DNA from: an uncultured Clostridia bacterium
GTDB taxonomy: Bacteria; Bacillota; Clostridia; Christensenellales; UBA1242
Direction: 5' to 3'
Length of the DNA stretch: 64,000 nt
Assembly: GCA_934754375.1 (NCBI GenBank)
Contig: CAKVHT010000001.1
Span: forward strand, 248,001-312,000
Part shown: positions 8,246 through 17,764 of the stretch, in pieces
Numbering within the stretch: position 1 is the stretch's first letter
Layout of the letters: every line of letters begins with the position of its first letter
Notes under the pieces: model-generated
Database searches by the model: none
The model's input: only the letters and a program-made list of their open reading frames with translations
What the model was told of the DNA's origin: nothing
Program-made: the position numbers and the translations under genes

Positions 8246-9783
8246 AAAGTAAAGTTGTAATTTACGCAAGGTTTAGTTCGCATAGTCAAACTGAACAATC
8301 TATTGAAGGTCAACTTCGTGAATGTTATGATTATGCAAAACGGAACGAATATGTGGTAGTAAACGAGTATATAGACCGAGCAATTTCTGGTATGACTGAC
8401 AATAGACCAGCATTCTTGCAAATGATTGAAGATAGCAAAAAGAAAGAGTTTGAATATGTGCTAGTTTACCAATTAGATAGATTTGCAAGAAGTAGATATG
8501 ATAGTGCAAATTACAAAGCAAAACTAAAAAAGAATGGCGTTAGAGTATTATCTGCACGAGAAAATATTTCAGATGATGCTAGCGGTGTACTAATGGAATC
8601 TGTGCTAGAAGGTATGGCTGAATACTATTCCAAAGAGCTTGGTCAAAAAGTAAGACGAGGCATAAATGAGAGTTTAATCAAAGGTAACTATATTGGTGGT
8701 AGTGTTAATCTAGGGTATAAGATTATTGACAAAAAATGGGCAGTAGAACCGCAAGAAGCACGCCTTGTGGAAGAAGTATTCAAACAGTATGCAAACGGCA
8801 AGTTTGCAAAAGAAATTTGCGATGATTTGAATAAAAATAGTTTCAAGAATAAACAAGGCAAAAAGTTTACGGTTGAGATAATTGCGAAGATGCTTCGTAA
8901 TAGAAAATATATTGGTGAGTTTAGCTGTAAAGGAATAGTTTATAATGACATTGTCCCGCAAATCATAAGCAAGGAACTATTTGATAAATGCAATAAAATT
9001 ATGGATCAACATAAACATAGACAAAAACACAAAAATAGAGTTGATGATTACATATTAAGTAGTAAGCTATATTGTGGATATTGTGGTTGCACTATGACGG
9101 CTGAGTCTGGTAATGGAAAAAATGGAATAAAGCATAGATATTACAAATGTAGAAATCGTAAACATTTAATAAAAGAATGCGAAAGTAAAACAATTAGAAA
9201 GGATTATATTGAAAATCTAATTGTTGATGTAACAAAGAAACATATTTTAACAAAATCAAGAGTAGATCAAATAGCAAACTTAATTGCAAAACAATATAAT
9301 GCCGAACTGGGAGAAAATTTAGAACTTGCAAATTTACAGGCACAATTAAAAGAGATTGACAAACAAATTGAGTCTTTAATTACTGCGATTATGAATGGTT
9401 TAAATTCAAAATCGATTGAATTGAAAATTAAACAATTAGAAAATGAAAAATCCATTTTAACAGAAAAAATGGTTCTATCAGAATCGCACCAAACGAAGCC
9501 AATAAAACCAGAAGATATAAACCACTTTATATATTATTTTATGAGTAAGGATTACTTAAATCATAATGAAAGAGTTGAATTCTTTACAAAGTTTATATCA
9601 AAAATAATTTATTATAATGACAGACTGATAATTATTTATAATACAAAACCAAACGATAGTGAAGAAATAGTCATTAATAATAAAGAAGATATAGAAAAGA
9701 TTGAGAATACAATAAAAAATTTAGAAGAAAAAAAGTCGCTTGGCGAAATTCACGCCGAACGACAGGTTAATGGCGGAGAGTGA
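8242..9783 (+). CDS. Large serine integrase of a mobile element
   Basis: A 513-residue recombinase. The N-terminal resolvase domain has YARFS (nucleophile Ser12) and the conserved QLDRFARSRYD segment. A Recombinase domain follows (about 150-260). A zinc ribbon has CGYCGC and a later paired Cys (about 275-320), followed by a coiled-coil region (about 350-420). Large serine integrases insert and excise phages and conjugative elements between attP and attB. The stop codon lies within the tRNA-Ser gene (VNGGE-stop is read from the tRNA 3' end), so the integrase tail and attachment site overlap. This marks the right end of the island. Confidence 0.92.
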   Translation: MKSKVVIYARFSSHSQTEQSIEGQLRECYDYAKRNEYVVVNEYIDRAISGMTDNRPAFLQMIEDSKKKEFEYVLVYQLDRFARSRYDSANYKAKLKKNGVRVLSARENISDDASGVLMESVLEGMAEYYSKELGQKVRRGINESLIKGNYIGGSVNLGYKIIDKKWAVEPQEARLVEEVFKQYANGKFAKEICDDLNKNSFKNKQGKKFTVEIIAKMLRNRKYIGEFSCKGIVYNDIVPQIISKELFDKCNKIMDQHKHRQKHKNRVDDYILSSKLYCGYCGCTMTAESGNGKNGIKHRYYKCRNRKHLIKECESKTIRKDYIENLIVDVTKKHILTKSRVDQIANLIAKQYNAELGENLELANLQAQLKEIDKQIESLITAIMNGLNSKSIELKIKQLENEKSILTEKMVLSESHQTKPIKPEDINHFIYYFMSKDYLNHNERVEFFTKFISKIIYYNDRLIIIYNTKPNDSEEIVINNKEDIEKIENTIKNLEEKKSLGEIHAERQVNGGE

Positions 9784-9861
9784 GGGATTTGAACCCTCGC
9801 GCGCCTTTCGACGCCTACATCCTTAGCAGGGACGCCTCTTCGACCTCTTGAGTAACTCTCC
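9771..9861 (-). tRNA. tRNA-Ser(GCT)
   Basis: The minus strand folds into a tRNA with a 7-bp acceptor stem (GGAGAGT with ACTCTCC), an encoded CCA, anticodon loop CTGCTAA (anticodon GCT), and the long variable arm of serine tRNAs. The 3' end overlaps the integrase stop region, as expected for an element inserted at a tRNA 3' end. Confidence 0.95.
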
Positions 9862-9947
9862 ACGCGAATTTTTGAAATGTTATATTGAAATGTTTGACCT
9901 ATGGCTTATGAAATTATGTACAAACCAATCACCGATAAAACATTGTT

Positions 9948-9976
9948 AGTATAACAAATTGAAAAAACATTGTCAA
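9948..9976 (-). promoter_or_regulatory. Promoter of tRNA-Ser
   Basis: On the minus strand, TTGACA (9971-9976), a 17-bp spacer and TATACT (9948-9953) lie about 87 bp before the mature tRNA. Confidence 0.85.
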
Positions 9977-10050
9977 CACAAAATTCAATTAATTTTTTGA
10001 TTTTTACGATCTAAACATCTTTAATATTACAAAGCAAAAAAATCAACTAA

Positions 10051-10082
10051 AAAAGAAAGGCGATAAATGCCTTTCTTTTTTA
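10051..10082. terminator. Bidirectional hairpin terminator
   Basis: AAAGAAAGGC pairs with GCCTTTCTTT around a 7-base loop, with A and T runs on both sides. It serves the small minus-strand gene to its right. Confidence 0.75.
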
Positions 10083-10118
10083 AGCCTGATGGCTTTTTGC
10101 CCAATGTGGGCAGATGTA

Positions 10119-10283
10119 CTATTCACCTAAAGTGTAATAGCTACCTGAATGTTGAGTGGCAGGGAATCTTTTGCCTTTTTCAAGGTAAAGGCTACCACCG
10201 TTGTGTCCCTCACTGTCATACGCTGTGTATGTTGCAGATTGTGGCACTGTTTCGCCAGGTTTCCATTGTTTTGATTTAGACAT
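10119..10283 (-). CDS. YjzC-like small protein, 54 residues
   Basis: The frame starts MSKSKQWKPGETVPQ and contains GGSLYLEKGKRFPAT before ending in YYTLGE. The KPG-xx-P start and G-x-x-FP-x-T block resemble the small YjzC family of Bacillota, whose function is unknown. A strong GGAGGTG ribosome site lies just before the ATG. It is divergent from addB. Hairpins downstream terminate it. The match is by eye on a short protein. Confidence 0.7.
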   Translation of the reverse strand: MSKSKQWKPGETVPQSATYTAYDSEGHNGGSLYLEKGKRFPATQHSGSYYTLGE

Positions 10284-10407
10284 CTAGCACCTCCAAGTGT
10301 ATTGTGTGTGGAAAGTGGAAATTTATACAGCATTACATAAAAATTAAACAGAAGCAATAGTGATATTGTAAAATTTATATACTGACTTATTAGTAAAAAG
10401 CAAAAGA

Positions 10408-10436
10408 TTGCCAAATGTCTTTTAATGTGATAAAAT
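10408..10436 (+). promoter_or_regulatory. addBA promoter giving a leaderless mRNA
   Basis: TTGCCA, a 17-bp spacer and TAAAAT end only 6 nt before the addB ATG. The predicted transcription start coincides with the start codon, and no Shine-Dalgarno site exists. Confidence 0.6.
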
Positions 10437-10442
10437 GATGAT

Positions 10443-13439
10443 ATGATAAAGATAGTAAATTTGCCTTCATTTGATGCGTCACTAGACAAAGTGACTGATT
10501 TTTGCAGGCAAAATATGGATAGTGGATTAACAATTGTTGTCCCTGATAAATTAAGCCTTTTCATGGAAAAACATTTGTTTGAAAACCTAGAGATAAGAGC
10601 AAGTTTTAATTTAAAAGTTAGCACTTTAGATAGGCTTGTTAAAAAAGATTTTGAAATTGACAAATCACAACAATTAAGCAAGTTGGGTTGTATTATACTG
10701 GTTCATAAAATACTTGTTGACAATTTTGATAAGCTTAAATTGTTAAGGAATAAGGCATATTCATTTAGTTATGCAGAAGAAATTTTCAATACAATAGCAC
10801 AATTAAAGGCATCAAAAATAACTAATGAAGAAATGGAAAGATTTGAATGTGCAAATTTACAATTGCAAGATAAAATTAAAGATTTGGCATTAATTTACCA
10901 ACAATATGAAACTTTAAAAGCTGGATTGCTTGATGTTACAGACCAATTCTTGGTTTGTTGTATGGGCTTGAAAGATAAATATAAAAATCAAAATTTTCTA
11001 TTTGTAGGTTATGATGATTTTACAGCGATTGAATATACAGCTATTGAATGTTTGTCTTATTTTAACAACGTAAGCATTGTAAATTATTATGCAAAATCAA
11101 GCAATCAACATATTTACAATAATGAAGTGGCAAATCAATTAAAACAAATTGCTTATACCTGTAATTTGCCGATAGAAATAGAAAATCCGATATTAAATCA
11201 AACAGGCTTAAAACCATTTTTACGTTCAAATATATACGGCTTAAAGCAAAATGTATTTGAAGATGAAAACAACAAAATTCAAATCTTGTCTTGCAGGGAT
11301 AGCCGTGAAGAAATAGAACAAATTGCACGAGAAATCAGGCAAAAAGTGCTAGCAGGGGCAAAGTTTAAGCAATTTGGTGTTGCATGTTTTGCTTTTGAAA
11401 AGAATGCTGAAAAGTTTGCAGAAATATTTTCAAAGTATGAAATCAATTTTTACCTTGATAATCCGTTAAATTTAAGCCAAAGCGTGCTTTTTAAGTTTGT
11501 TTGTGATATATTCCGTAATAATGTTGAAAATTATGAATTGTCGCACTTGATTGATATCATAAATTCTCCGTTTTTTTGCCTTGAAGAAACTGCAAAGCAA
11601 ACTCTTATTTTAAAATTGATGCAGATTGATTTTAAAGGTAATTTAAGCAAAAAAATCGATTTGGGCGAATTGAACTCAGCACGTGATAACCTTATTGAAT
11701 TTTTGGCTTATTTTGATTTTAAAGATGAAAATATTACACAAATCAAACAAAGATTGTCTTTGGCATTTGATAACTTAAAGTTTGCAGATGTCTTAACAAA
11801 ACTTGCTGGTGAAACATCATTGTTTAACAAGCAGATATTATTAACAAAATCGATAGAATCTGTGCAAAATGTGTTTGAGGAAATAGAAAAATTTTATCCA
11901 ACAGCAGGATTGAACGAACTCGCTGATGTGTTTATGCATGTTGGCGAAGTTACAAAAATCAGCAATTTGCCGTTGACACTTGATGCTGTGAAAATTGTTG
12001 ATGCAAACAATTTTTGCGAGATGTTTGACAATCTTTATTTGTCAGGTTGTACAGTAGAAAATGCTCCTGCATTCAAAAACGATTGTGGCATAATTGTTGA
12101 CAGCGAAATTGAGCAACTTAACTTTTCGCATAAACTTGCACCAACAATTGGACATATTAACAAACTTGCACGTTTGCGTGTTTTTAATGCTTGTCTTTTG
12201 TTTAATGATTCATTGACGATAACATATTCACGCACACCAAGCGAACTTATAAAAGAATTTTGCACAAAGATAATCAAAACTTTCAATAATCAAAAGGTTT
12301 ATTTAAAGCCAATATCAAATTTTGATGGACAATATATTGCACTTTCAAATCAAGATTACATAGAAAAAAATCTTAAATATAACACAGAACTTTCAAGCCA
12401 TTTTGTTGAAGAAAAAAGGATACAAGAACTTTCAAAAGAAAATGCATCAAAAATAACCATCGACACAATTTCTGCAAGCCGATTGGAAGATTATTTCAAG
12501 TGTCCGCTTCATCACTTTTTAAATTATACTTTAAAAGTCCGTGAAAGGCCGGAAAATGATATTATGCCTATGGATACCGGTAACATTTTGCACCAAATTT
12601 TGTTTGAGTATTACAGCAAAAATAAACAAGTTGGGGACTTATATCAATTTGCTAAAAAGCAAATATTTGCAATCATTGAAAAGGACGATAGATTAAAAAT
12701 CAATGCAAAGAGTCCAGTTTTAACCAATCTCATAGACGAAACTGTCAGAGTTTTGAATGGTGTTGATTATATAGACCAAAATTGCAATTTCAAGCCAACA
12801 AAATTTGAATTTGCGTTTTATGACAAGACAGCATTAAATCTCGGCAATGCCAAACTGGTTGGGAAAATTGACCGTGTGGACACAGATGGTCAAAATTTGA
12901 GGATAATTGATTATAAAACAGGCAGGGCGGAAGCAAGTTTAAAAGAATTGTATTATGGCAACAAGTTGCAACTGTTTTTGTATGCTTGTGCTATGGAAAA
13001 TGTAAGCAAAAAATCAGTTGTTGGCGAGTTTTATTTGCCACTTCATAACGCATATACAACTGATAAGCACAACTATGCCCTTAAAGGCTTTTTTGAAAAC
13101 ACAGAAACAAATGTTATAAATTTGGACAATCGTTTATCGCCTGGTGACAAAAGCGATATTGTGAATATAACTATGGCAAAAAACAACCTTGCACGCAGAT
13201 TTGGGGATAAAGAATTGCTTGCAACCGAAATGAACCTTTTAAAGGAATATTCAAAAAAGGTTTCAAGCCAAGCGATAGATGAAATTAAGTCTGGCTATAT
13301 TGAGCCAACACCAACAGGAGTTAATAATCTTTGTGAAAGTTGCCCTTATAGTCAAATATGTTTAAAAGATTGTAGGGCAATTTATGAACGCAAACCTGCA
13401 AATATTAGCACACAAAGTTTTGAGGAGGTTGAACAATGA
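10443..13439 (+). CDS. addB: ATP-dependent helicase/nuclease AddAB, subunit B
   Basis: A 998-residue subunit of AddAB, which resects double-strand breaks for RecA recombination. The C-terminal third has the RecB-family nuclease pattern: GNILHQILFEYY, LVGKIDRVD, then IIDYKTG and QLFLYACA. A first Cys in YFKCPLHHF and three in NLCESCPYSQIC form the expected iron-sulfur cage around the nuclease. The N-terminus has no recognisable Walker A motif where many AddB proteins have one. Overlap with addA by four bases shows translational coupling. The protein is somewhat shorter than Bacillus AddB (about 1150). Confidence 0.88.
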   Translation: MIKIVNLPSFDASLDKVTDFCRQNMDSGLTIVVPDKLSLFMEKHLFENLEIRASFNLKVSTLDRLVKKDFEIDKSQQLSKLGCIILVHKILVDNFDKLKLLRNKAYSFSYAEEIFNTIAQLKASKITNEEMERFECANLQLQDKIKDLALIYQQYETLKAGLLDVTDQFLVCCMGLKDKYKNQNFLFVGYDDFTAIEYTAIECLSYFNNVSIVNYYAKSSNQHIYNNEVANQLKQIAYTCNLPIEIENPILNQTGLKPFLRSNIYGLKQNVFEDENNKIQILSCRDSREEIEQIAREIRQKVLAGAKFKQFGVACFAFEKNAEKFAEIFSKYEINFYLDNPLNLSQSVLFKFVCDIFRNNVENYELSHLIDIINSPFFCLEETAKQTLILKLMQIDFKGNLSKKIDLGELNSARDNLIEFLAYFDFKDENITQIKQRLSLAFDNLKFADVLTKLAGETSLFNKQILLTKSIESVQNVFEEIEKFYPTAGLNELADVFMHVGEVTKISNLPLTLDAVKIVDANNFCEMFDNLYLSGCTVENAPAFKNDCGIIVDSEIEQLNFSHKLAPTIGHINKLARLRVFNACLLFNDSLTITYSRTPSELIKEFCTKIIKTFNNQKVYLKPISNFDGQYIALSNQDYIEKNLKYNTELSSHFVEEKRIQELSKENASKITIDTISASRLEDYFKCPLHHFLNYTLKVRERPENDIMPMDTGNILHQILFEYYSKNKQVGDLYQFAKKQIFAIIEKDDRLKINAKSPVLTNLIDETVRVLNGVDYIDQNCNFKPTKFEFAFYDKTALNLGNAKLVGKIDRVDTDGQNLRIIDYKTGRAEASLKELYYGNKLQLFLYACAMENVSKKSVVGEFYLPLHNAYTTDKHNYALKGFFENTETNVINLDNRLSPGDKSDIVNITMAKNNLARRFGDKELLATEMNLLKEYSKKVSSQAIDEIKSGYIEPTPTGVNNLCESCPYSQICLKDCRAIYERKPANISTQSFEEVEQ

Positions 13440-16400
13440 ATTTTGAACAAATACAATTAGATATTATTAACAGTTCAGCCTCAAATCAACTTGTAAGCGC
13501 AGGTGCGGGCAGTGGTAAAACAACTGTTATGATTGAAAAGATTGCAAATTTAATAACAGAAAAAAACGTACCAGTTTCTTCACTTTTGGTTGTTACATTC
13601 ACAGTGCTTGCAGCCACAGAGATGAAACAAAGATTGGAAGCAAAACTAAAACAAAAACTTGAGGATTGTGATGCGGACAAATCTTTGACACCACAACAAA
13701 TAGAAGAAAAAAAGCATGATATTTTAAGCAAGATTGACCAAATTCAAACGGCTAGCATTGATACAATTGATGGTTTTAATTCAAAAACAATCAAAAAATA
13801 TTTTTATGAATTAGAATTAAACCCAAATGTTGAAATTATTTCAGATACAACACATGATTATTACATAAACAGAGCCATGAAAAAGGCTATTGAAACAATC
13901 AGTAATGATGAAAACAAAATTAATATTTTGTTGGACTTGTTTGGTGGTAATGCAAGAAATTTAAAAAATCTAGAACAGCAAATTGTTGACACTTTTAATA
14001 ATATTATTAATTTGGAAGATTATGTTGCTTTTGTGCAAGATGCAAAAAATGAGTATTTAACAAACGAAAAAAGTGAACAGGTTGTTAACGAATTTATCAT
14101 TCAAAGGGTGAATGATTTGCAAAAAATGCTTCGTGGGGCAGTTGGTGGCTATCCTGACGATGTTTTAACAAAAATCAATGCAAATATTGAAGAACTATCC
14201 AAAGTAAACATGGCATTAACCCTAAAATCAAACTTGATAGGCTTAAACCAAATTAACTTATCAACATTTACACCAAAACAAACAAAAGAATATCCTGATT
14301 TGACCGATGTGAATGTAGAGATAAAAGATTTTAAAGAGTTTGTAAAAAAACTTTCAGATGCAGGTATTGATGAAAATTATGACTTGCATAATGAACAAAT
14401 AGCAACATATTTTGGATACGTGTGTGATTTGCTGGAATTGTTTATGCAAAACTATCAAGCAATCAAAACAAAAAACAATTTGATGGATTTTAATGATTTG
14501 TCACGCAAAATGTTGGAACTTTTATCAAACGAACGTGTAAGGCAAGAGTTGCAACAAAAGTATGACTACATCTTTATTGACGAGTATCAAGACGTAAACC
14601 CTTTGCAAGATAAAATTATGTCGCTTATTGCTGGTAAACAAACACAGGTTTTTACAGTTGGTGATATAAAACAATCAATTTATGGATTTAGAGGTTCAAG
14701 CCCAGAATGGTTTTTGGAAAAATATAATAAATTTAAACAAAATCAAAATCTTGGCACAGCATTTGATATGAATATAAATTATCGAAGCAATCCCGTTGTT
14801 TTGCAATTCATCAATGAAATTTTCGTGTCGCTTATGACAACTTACACAGCCGACATAGATTATAGGGGCAGTGCGCAAATTTTGCCACGAAGGCAAGACA
14901 TAATTGACGAAAAGCCGGCAATTTTGCTTGTAAACACTGACAATGAAAAATCTGTTACCAATGGTGTGTATAGTGTGAAGAACGATATACAAACAAACCA
15001 AGCGAACCCAAAAACCTATGAGGCTGCTTTGGTTGTAAAAACAATAACAGAACTGATAAACACTCCTTTTTATGATGCAAACATAAAACAAACTCGCCCT
15101 TTGACATATAAAGATTTTGCAATTTTGACACGTTCAACAAATGATGAAAACTCTCAAATATTGATTGAAATGCTAAGACAATGTGACATTCCTGTCAATT
15201 TAAACAACAAACTTGAATCAAGCACAAGCGAGGGTGTTAAATTGCTTTTGTCAATAATAAAATGTGTTAATTTAACTGCCGATGATGTGGATTATTTAAC
15301 TGCATTTTTGGCTTTAACAGATTTGCAACTAGATGATATTATGACAATGCGTGACACTGAAAAATCTTTAATTGATGATTTGAAAAACAATATGTCAAAT
15401 CAGCAAGTTGCTTTGGGGTTTAACAAAATTAACAAAATAAGGTTGCAATCTTATGCTTGCGATAATACTCAGTTAATTAACTATATTTTAAATCAAATGC
15501 AAGTTAAAAATTATCTCTTAGCCACAAAGTTTGGTGGTAAAGAAATAAAACTTGTTCAGCAATTTATAGATTCTCTTGGTGTTGAGAACAATTTAAGCCT
15601 TACAGAATTTATCACTGTTATTGAAACAAATATCAGCCGTGGCAATGATTATTTGGATATGGATAAAGAAGATAGTGTAACCTTTGAAACAATTCACAAA
15701 AGCAAAGGGCTTGAATATCCGGTGGTGATTTTGTTTAATTCCAGCAAAACATTCTCATATTTGCGTGACCATGATGACATTTCATTTAATGCAGATTTAG
15801 GGTTGGGTGTAAACTTTTATGACACGATAAACCGTCAAAAAGGGTATAGTTTGCCTAAATATGCTATAAAAATAATGAACAACTCAAAAGGGTATAAAGA
15901 AGAAATGCGATTGCTGTATGTTGCGTTGACCAGAGCCAAAAACAAACTTTTCATTACTGGGCAATATTCAAAAAAAGCATTGGCAGACAAAATTAAAAAA
16001 ACAAGTTATACAAACATGATTTTGTCTTGTTATCAATCGGCAATATTGGCTGGAAGAACTGATTTTAATTTGTGTGAATTTAAATTTTTTGATGATGTTG
16101 AGCACAACACTATATCGTTTGATGAAAAACCGCCAGTTGTACAGTTGTTGGGGGGAGACTTTGTCTATCCAAATCAGCAAAAATTTGGCATAACAATAAA
16201 AAATTCTGTAACAGGGCTGAACACACAACAGACAGAACAACAGCATTTTGATACAAAGGCATACTTAACACCGCAAGTTCAGTACGAAACCAATCAGGAT
16301 AAGGCATTAATTGGCACACATTATCACAAAGCGCTTGAATTGTTAGATTTGACAAAGCCATACATAAAAAATTCAGATTTTGAAGATGTTGATTATTCAA

Positions 16401-16738
16401 AAATCAAAATGGCTTACGATAAACTTTCTCCACTTGTAAAAAATGCAAAATCAATAAAAAAAGAAGCAGATTTTATGATGTATTTGCCTTACAATCAAAT
16501 TGTTAAAAATAGCGATATTGATGACAATGTTTTGGTGCAAGGTGTTCTTGATATGTTGATAGAATATGAAGACCATTTTGACATTGTTGATTATAAATTT
16601 TCAAACCTTAAAGCCTCAATCTTAAAACAAAAGTATGCTGAACAATTGAATTTGTATAAATTAGCGGTTGAATTTTCTTTTAATAAGCCAGTTGAACATT
16701 TGTTCATATATTCAATAAATACTGGTGAATTGATATAA
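13436..16738 (+). CDS. addA: ATP-dependent helicase/nuclease AddAB, subunit A
   Basis: A 1100-residue UvrD-type helicase with a C-terminal nuclease. Visible motifs in order are Walker A SAGAGSGKTT (about 21-30), Walker B YIFIDEYQDVNPLQ, motif III TVGDIKQSIYGFRGS, motif V TIHKSKGLEYPVV, motif VI RLLYVALTRAKNKL, and the C-terminal nuclease motif VQGVLDMLIEYEDHFDIVDYK. It is the motor of AddAB and forms a heterodimer with the product of the preceding gene. A hairpin terminator follows. Confidence 0.95.
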   Translation: MNFEQIQLDIINSSASNQLVSAGAGSGKTTVMIEKIANLITEKNVPVSSLLVVTFTVLAATEMKQRLEAKLKQKLEDCDADKSLTPQQIEEKKHDILSKIDQIQTASIDTIDGFNSKTIKKYFYELELNPNVEIISDTTHDYYINRAMKKAIETISNDENKINILLDLFGGNARNLKNLEQQIVDTFNNIINLEDYVAFVQDAKNEYLTNEKSEQVVNEFIIQRVNDLQKMLRGAVGGYPDDVLTKINANIEELSKVNMALTLKSNLIGLNQINLSTFTPKQTKEYPDLTDVNVEIKDFKEFVKKLSDAGIDENYDLHNEQIATYFGYVCDLLELFMQNYQAIKTKNNLMDFNDLSRKMLELLSNERVRQELQQKYDYIFIDEYQDVNPLQDKIMSLIAGKQTQVFTVGDIKQSIYGFRGSSPEWFLEKYNKFKQNQNLGTAFDMNINYRSNPVVLQFINEIFVSLMTTYTADIDYRGSAQILPRRQDIIDEKPAILLVNTDNEKSVTNGVYSVKNDIQTNQANPKTYEAALVVKTITELINTPFYDANIKQTRPLTYKDFAILTRSTNDENSQILIEMLRQCDIPVNLNNKLESSTSEGVKLLLSIIKCVNLTADDVDYLTAFLALTDLQLDDIMTMRDTEKSLIDDLKNNMSNQQVALGFNKINKIRLQSYACDNTQLINYILNQMQVKNYLLATKFGGKEIKLVQQFIDSLGVENNLSLTEFITVIETNISRGNDYLDMDKEDSVTFETIHKSKGLEYPVVILFNSSKTFSYLRDHDDISFNADLGLGVNFYDTINRQKGYSLPKYAIKIMNNSKGYKEEMRLLYVALTRAKNKLFITGQYSKKALADKIKKTSYTNMILSCYQSAILAGRTDFNLCEFKFFDDVEHNTISFDEKPPVVQLLGGDFVYPNQQKFGITIKNSVTGLNTQQTEQQHFDTKAYLTPQVQYETNQDKALIGTHYHKALELLDLTKPYIKNSDFEDVDYSKIKMAYDKLSPLVKNAKSIKKEADFMMYLPYNQIVKNSDIDDNVLVQGVLDMLIEYEDHFDIVDYKFSNLKASILKQKYAEQLNLYKLAVEFSFNKPVEHLFIYSINTGELI

Positions 16739-16813
16739 TTTGAATTATTTACAAAAAGTCAAACAAAACTTATTTTATTAATGTAGCAAAAATATTTTAA
16801 CGTTAATCACAAC

Positions 16814-16842
16814 AAAAAAGCAACAGAGATGTTGCTTTTTTG
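16814..16842 (+). terminator. Terminator of addBA
   Basis: AAAAAGCAACA pairs with TGTTGCTTTTT around GAGA, followed by T residues. Confidence 0.85.
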
Positions 16843-16896
16843 TTTTACAAATAAACTTTTTGGGTAATTGACTAAATTTGGTGCAAACTAAAGTAT

Positions 16897-17118
16897 ATGG
16901 CTTATTTTAATTATCATGCAAAAGCAAAAAATTTAATCAAATCAAACCATCTCATGGCTGTAACAATTTTTGATAACTATCATCATATTTATCCAGCCCT
17001 CGTTTTATATTTTGATAATTGCAAACCTTTGCCGATTAGGGAATATATGTGGGAGGACTATATTCCACTTATCAATCAAGCAAAAGTTAAAATTGAAGAT
17101 AAGCGGACAAAAGGGTAG
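16897..17118 (+). CDS. Conserved-looking small protein, 73 residues
   Basis: It starts MAYFNYHAKAKNLI and has PIREYMWEDYIPLINQAK near the C-terminus. I recall similar short proteins (with PIREHRWEEY) from clostridial genomes but know of no function. It has no Shine-Dalgarno site. A TTGACT element lies about 25 bp upstream, so its mRNA may have almost no leader. Its size and composition fit a soluble cytosolic protein. Confidence 0.6.
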   Translation: MAYFNYHAKAKNLIKSNHLMAVTIFDNYHHIYPALVLYFDNCKPLPIREYMWEDYIPLINQAKVKIEDKRTKG

Positions 17119-17191
17119 TTAAAATATTAAAAAAATCAATTTTTCCATTTAAGTCACAAATTGATGGCAAAAAGACAATTGGCATAATCAT

Positions 17192-17219
17192 AAAAAAAAC
17201 ACCACTTTGTAAGCAGTGT
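17192..17219 (-). terminator. Terminator of the minus-strand membrane protein gene
   Basis: A 9-bp stem with two G-U pairs on the minus strand and a 3-base loop is followed there by seven T residues. Confidence 0.75.
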
Positions 17220-17242
17220 CTTTTATTGATTTTTAAATTTCG

Positions 17243-17764
17243 TTATGCATTTTCGATTTCAATTTCGCCTGTTTTTTCAAACCTATCAATAACTTTTTTA
17301 TAGTCAAGGTCAAGTTTGATAAACTTGTAAACAAAATAGCTTAACACACCAGCAACAATAACTGCCATGATGGCGATATGCCAACCCTCAACAAATTCGT
17401 TTAAAACAATGAAGGCAGAAGGTGCACCAAACTTAATTTCTTTTACACTTGTAAGGTTTTCACATTGTTCTTTCGTTTTAAGGTTTGAGTCAGTGATTGC
17501 GTTTGCAGTAAGTTTTGAACCGTCACTGTTTGGGTTGTAGTACAAAACAAAATATTGGTCTTCTTTAACTTCAATGCAGTATGCTGTTGTTTCAGTTGAT
17601 GTTGAAATTGACCCCTTGCCATATTTCATGTATGATTTAACACCAATAGAATAAATCATGCCACACATAAGCACAACTGCAACAAAACATGCCAAAACAG
17701 CAATAGCCATTTTTATGCTTGCTTCAATAAATTCACGCTTTCTCATTTTTTTAATAAAATCCAT
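17243..17764 (-). CDS. Hypothetical membrane protein with two transmembrane segments
   Basis: The 173-residue protein starts MDFIKKMRKREF, preceded by GGGAG, which I prefer over an upstream ATG at 17884. A first membrane helix lies near residues 15-42 (MAIAVLACFVAVVLMCGMIY). A domain of about 90 residues follows, and then a second helix (HIAIMAVIVAGVLSYFVYKF) near 130-150. The positively charged N-terminus suggests both ends are cytosolic with the middle domain outside. No family is recognised. It stands alone, convergent with the small ORF to its left. Confidence 0.7.
   Translation of the reverse strand: MDFIKKMRKREFIEASIKMAIAVLACFVAVVLMCGMIYSIGVKSYMKYGKGSISTSTETTAYCIEVKEDQYFVLYYNPNSDGSKLTANAITDSNLKTKEQCENLTSVKEIKFGAPSAFIVLNEFVEGWHIAIMAVIVAGVLSYFVYKFIKLDLDYKKVIDRFEKTGEIEIENA

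Noticed and set aside
1..9770. Second copy of the tRNA-Ser 3' end marking the other end of the island
   Set aside because: I looked for the tRNA 3' sequence to the left of 9771 and did not find it inside the window, so the left att site must lie outside.
10127..10681. Open frame of 184 codons on the minus strand across the addB start
   Set aside because: It overlaps the start of addB, the addB promoter and the YjzC-like gene, has no ribosome site, and its translation looks like antisense of low-GC coding sequence.
14696..15091. Open frame of 131 codons antisense to addA
   Set aside because: It is a shadow of the helicase motif region of addA; the Cys/Tyr-rich composition is typical of antisense translation here.
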